This document shows, one piece after another, positions 10,577 to 13,296 of a DNA stretch of 13,296 nucleotides. This DNA comes from Gammaproteobacteria bacterium (GTDB lineage: Bacteria; Pseudomonadota; Gammaproteobacteria; Steroidobacterales; Steroidobacteraceae). The DNA is taken from assembly GCA_009923475.1 (NCBI GenBank), contig RFTM01000012.1:1-13296 (forward strand), read 5' to 3'. Position 1 is the stretch's first letter, and each line of letters opens with the position of its first letter. Below the pieces are notes generated by a model that was not told the origin of the DNA, did not search any database, and saw only the letters and a program-made list of their open reading frames with translations. The position numbers and the translations under genes are program-made.

Positions 10577-12628
10577 ATGCGTCGCACGAAGATGATCGGT
10601 GTGTCCGGAAAGCTCTCGATGCCATGGCTGCTTGCGCTGGTCTGCGCCGCCGCGTCCGCGTCCAGCCCCGCGACCCTCGAATACTCCTGGCTCACCGTCG
10701 ACCGCATATCCGGCTCGCAGACCGTCTCCCGCGACGCCGATGGCCTGACGACGGTCCGTTTCGGATACGCCGATCGCGGCCGCGGTCCGTCGTTCGTGTC
10801 GACCTTCCGTCTCGACACGCAAGGCATCCCGACCGAGTTCGCCGCCAGCGGCGTCAACAACACGCGCGCCTCCATCGACGAGCGTTTCCGCGTCGCCGGC
10901 GGCGTCGCCACCTGGAAGTCTTCGCTCGAGCAGGGTCGTCGCCGGACCCGCGGCCACGAGTTCTTCGTCCCCTTCAACGACACCCCGGAAACGCGTGCGG
11001 TGCTGGCGCGGGCCCTGCTGCGGGCACCCGAGCGCCGGCTCGACCTGCTTCCCGGCGGCAGCGCGACCATCGCGCAGGCCGGCAGCGCCGAGTTCCGCCG
11101 CGACGCGGAGACGCTCCGCGCGACCCTCTACGGCATCAACGGCATCGGCCTCGGGCCGACATTCGTCTGGTTGGACGAGGCAGGCGAGCTCTTCGGCTAC
11201 ACGGATCGGAGCTGGGGTGTCATCCGCCGCGGCTGGGAAGCGAGCATGCCGGCGTTGCGCGCAGCGGAGCGCGGCGCGCTGCAGTCGCATCATGAAGCCA
11301 TCGCCCGCAGCGCATCCCGTGAGCTGACAGGCCTGACGGTGGTCCGGGGCGCACGCATCTTCGACAGCCTCTCGGGTCGCCTGACGGAGCCGTCGACCGT
11401 GTTCGTCTGGGACGGGAAGATCTCCGCGGTGTATCCCGGGCGGGTCGCGGTCCCCGAAGGCGCGTCGCTGGTCGACGGCGAGGGCAAGACGCTCATGCCG
11501 TCGTTGTGGGACATGCACAACCATGTCCAGCTGGTGCATCTGCCGGAGTACCTCGCCTTCGGCATCACCAATGTGCGCGACATGGGCAGCAACTTCGATG
11601 ACCTGCAGTATCTGATGCGCCAGGTCCGCGAGCAGCGTCTTGCCGGACCCGACATCCATCCCATGGGCTTCGTCGACCGCAGGAACGAATTCGCGGCCCC
11701 GGTGGGCATGCTGGCCGACGGACTCGAGAACGCGCTCGGTTTCGTGGACTTCTATGCGCAGCATGGCTACAGCGGACTGAAGCTCTACAGCTCGATCAAA
11801 CCCGAGTGGGTCGCGCCCTTGGCGGAGGCTGCGCACGCGCGCGGCCTGCCGGTGGCCGGCCACATACCCTCGTTCATGTCGCCGGAGGCCGCGATCCGCG
11901 CAGGCTATGACGAGATCACGCATTTCAACCAGTTGCTGCTGGCGTTCGTGGGCGGCGAGCGGATCGACACCCGCGGGCCCGCGCGCTTCCTCGTGCCCGG
12001 GGAGATGGCAGGTCTGGTCGATCCGGAGTCCAAGCAGGTGCAGGATTTCATCGCGCTCATGAAGGCGCGTGATGTCGCTCTCGAACCGACGCTGGCGGTC
12101 ATCATGGAGATGTTCCGCAATCGACCCGGCGAACTGACCCCCATCCTCGCGGACGTCGCCGACCGCCTGCCCGAAGCGGTGCGACGCCGTCAGCTCATGA
12201 CCACCGGCTACAACCAGGGCCGTGAAGCGGCCTTTGCGCGCTCCTCGGACATGCTGCTCAGGCTGATCAAGATCCTGCACCGCTCCGGCGTGCGGATCCT
12301 GCCCGGGACCGACAACCAGTTGCCGGGTTTCACCCTGATCCGTGAACTCATCTACTACACCGAAGCGGGCATCCCGGCGAACGAGGTGCTGCAGTTGGCG
12401 ACGATCGGTTGCGCCCGCCACCTCCGGCTGGCGGACCGCTTGGGCTCGATAGAGCCCGGCAAGGACGCGCAGATGTACCTCATCGACGGCGATCCGCTCG
12501 CCGACATCACTGCGTTGTACCGGGTCGATCAGGTCTTCAAGGGTCGTCGGCTGTACAGCGCGCCGGATCTCCTGCGCGCGCAGGGCTTCATGCCGACGAA
12601 GATCGCCCGTCCGCCCGAGCGCAAGTGA
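10577..12628 (+). CDS. Exported metal-dependent amidohydrolase with an N-terminal accessory domain
   Basis: This 683-residue protein has a signal peptide (about 1-30; hydrophobic PWLLALVCAAASA, probable cleavage near ASA-SS), an N-terminal domain of about 35-250, and a C-terminal amidohydrolase domain of the imidazolonepropionase/prolidase-like subtype. The accessory domain holds FGYADRGRGPSFVSTF and TFVWLDEAGELFGYT; I do not know a function for it. In the catalytic domain the expected binuclear-site residues are present: His314 and His316 (WDMHNHV), Lys402 (GLKLYSS, the carboxylated lysine), His429 (AGHIPSF), His449 (ITHFNQ) and Asp579 (PGTDNQ). Relatives hydrolyse dipeptides or N-acyl amino acids, but the substrate cannot be read here. 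A consensus promoter and GAGG site support the start; Met6 or Met15 would also leave a signal peptide. The next gene follows 14 bases later, indicating an operon. Confidence 0.85.
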   Translation: MRRTKMIGVSGKLSMPWLLALVCAAASASSPATLEYSWLTVDRISGSQTVSRDADGLTTVRFGYADRGRGPSFVSTFRLDTQGIPTEFAASGVNNTRASIDERFRVAGGVATWKSSLEQGRRRTRGHEFFVPFNDTPETRAVLARALLRAPERRLDLLPGGSATIAQAGSAEFRRDAETLRATLYGINGIGLGPTFVWLDEAGELFGYTDRSWGVIRRGWEASMPALRAAERGALQSHHEAIARSASRELTGLTVVRGARIFDSLSGRLTEPSTVFVWDGKISAVYPGRVAVPEGASLVDGEGKTLMPSLWDMHNHVQLVHLPEYLAFGITNVRDMGSNFDDLQYLMRQVREQRLAGPDIHPMGFVDRRNEFAAPVGMLADGLENALGFVDFYAQHGYSGLKLYSSIKPEWVAPLAEAAHARGLPVAGHIPSFMSPEAAIRAGYDEITHFNQLLLAFVGGERIDTRGPARFLVPGEMAGLVDPESKQVQDFIALMKARDVALEPTLAVIMEMFRNRPGELTPILADVADRLPEAVRRRQLMTTGYNQGREAAFARSSDMLLRLIKILHRSGVRILPGTDNQLPGFTLIRELIYYTEAGIPANEVLQLATIGCARHLRLADRLGSIEPGKDAQMYLIDGDPLADITALYRVDQVFKGRRLYSAPDLLRAQGFMPTKIARPPERK

Positions 12629-12635
12629 AGGAGGA
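12628..12635 (+). promoter_or_regulatory. Strong ribosome binding site overlapping the amidohydrolase stop
   Basis: AAGGAGGA shares its first base with the TGA of the amidohydrolase gene and ends 7 bases before the ATG at 12643. It fixes the start of the last gene and suggests tight translational linkage. Confidence 0.75.
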
Positions 12636-12642
12636 TCAGGTC

Positions 12643-13296
12643 ATGCAACCCGTCGTGGTCGACGCGAAGCTCGCGGCGCAAGTCGTCGAGCGGATCGATG
12701 TACTCGGCGCGATGCGCGCGCTGTTCGCAGGGCTGCACGCCGGCAAGGTGACCCAGCCACCACAGACCCTCGCCCTGCTGCCGGACGGCGGCGGTGGCGA
12801 CTTCATCGCCTACCTCGCGGCGCTCGCCGATCCGCCGGTGTTCGGTGCCAAGCTCTCGCCCTACCTGCCGCGACCCGGCGGCGGCATCGTGACCGCCTGG
12901 ACGCTGCTGATGAGCAGCGAGACCGGCGCCCCGCTGCTGCTCTGCGACTCGCTCGCCCTGACGCGGGAACGCACCGCTGCCACCACCGCGCTCGCCATCG
13001 ATCTGCTCGCGCCGCGCACGGCGACGCGGCTGGCGTTGATCGGCTGCGGAGCGGTCGGGTGCGCCCACCTGAGGCACGTGCTGCCCCTTCGGGACTGGCA
13101 GCAGGTCATGGTCTGGTCACCGCATGCATCCGATCGGGCGGCCGACATCCGCGCGGCGGCGGCCTCGGCGACGATCGCCGGGTCCTTGCGTGAAGCGGTC
13201 GAAGATGCCGAGGTGGTGATGCTCTGCACTTCCGCTGCCGCGGCGGTGGTCGACCCCGCCGAGCTGCCCCACTGCCGGTTGTTGACCTCCATCAGC
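12643..13296 (+). CDS. Ornithine cyclodeaminase / mu-crystallin family protein (3' end beyond window)
   Basis: The frame runs open from ATG 12643 to the window end (218 residues; the family is usually 310-350). It matches the ornithine cyclodeaminase/mu-crystallin/alanine dehydrogenase family. FGAKLSPY holds Lys70, equivalent to the substrate-binding lysine. LCDSLALTRERTAATTALA (100-118) includes the conserved Arg-Thr. LALIGCGAVGCAHLRH (130-145) is the Rossmann nucleotide-binding turn. Family members are NAD(P)-dependent cyclodeaminases, imine reductases or amino-acid/opine dehydrogenases. Where mu-crystallin reads QPVRT, this protein reads QPPQT: Gln41 replaces the arginine that helps hold the substrate carboxylate, so classical ornithine cyclodeaminase activity is doubtful. 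It follows the amidohydrolase by 14 bases and may process an amino acid or imine released by it. Confidence 0.82.
   Translation, partial: MQPVVVDAKLAAQVVERIDVLGAMRALFAGLHAGKVTQPPQTLALLPDGGGGDFIAYLAALADPPVFGAKLSPYLPRPGGGIVTAWTLLMSSETGAPLLLCDSLALTRERTAATTALAIDLLAPRTATRLALIGCGAVGCAHLRHVLPLRDWQQVMVWSPHASDRAADIRAAAASATIAGSLREAVEDAEVVMLCTSAAAAVVDPAELPHCRLLTSIS

Noticed and set aside
10532..12421. Open frame of 629 codons on the minus strand opposite the amidohydrolase
   Set aside because: Its composition is that of an antisense shadow in GC-rich DNA (rich in Arg, Ala, His and Asp), with no recognisable motif, while the plus strand holds a motif-complete enzyme.

Overview
The window is GC-rich, gene-dense bacterial DNA with high third-position GC. 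The order ligJ-ligK-ligI-ligA-ligB-ligC matches what I recall of the Comamonas pmdE-F-D-A-B-C cluster, and a PobR-type AraC regulator sits next to pobA. Both suggest a betaproteobacterium (Burkholderiales-like), held with moderate confidence because no phylogenetic marker is present.

Layout. (1) Bases 1-678: the 3' end of a dimethylglycine/sarcosine dehydrogenase-like gene whose 5' part lies outside the window. (2) 724-1626 (-) and 1703-2884 (+): divergent pobR and pobA, for regulated hydroxylation of 4-hydroxybenzoate to protocatechuate. (3) 2943-8627 (+): a seven-gene run, very tightly packed from ligJ onward, holding a leaderless (no signal peptide) ModA-type binding protein, ligJ, ligK, ligI, ligA, ligB and ligC. 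(4) 8647-9120 and 9236-10432 (both -): a MarR-family regulator downstream of an MhpT/AAHS-type MFS transporter for aromatic acids. (5) 10577-12628 (+) and 12643 to the right edge (+): an exported metal-dependent amidohydrolase with an extra N-terminal domain, followed closely by an ornithine cyclodeaminase/mu-crystallin-family gene cut by the window end.

How the genes work together. PobA makes protocatechuate. LigAB opens the ring at the 4,5 bond. LigC oxidises the semialdehyde to 2-pyrone-4,6-dicarboxylate. LigI opens that lactone to 4-oxalomesaconate. LigJ hydrates the isomerised product and LigK cleaves it to pyruvate and oxaloacetate. The window therefore encodes nearly the whole route from 4-hydroxybenzoate to central metabolism. 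The missing step is the LigU/PmdU-type oxalomesaconate isomerase. The position where that gene or the transporter would precede ligJ is taken by the ModA-like protein, which is the most interesting open question here. The MFS transporter probably imports an aromatic acid, and the MarR protein may control the transporter or the pathway.

The 10433-10576 intergenic region is rich in signals. It holds a good sigma70 promoter for the amidohydrolase, a divergent promoter-like element for the transporter whose -35 box shares one palindrome with it, and a second inverted repeat that looks like an operator. No stretch above 300 bases lacks a gene. I saw no tRNA, rRNA, CRISPR array, insertion sequence or phage gene.
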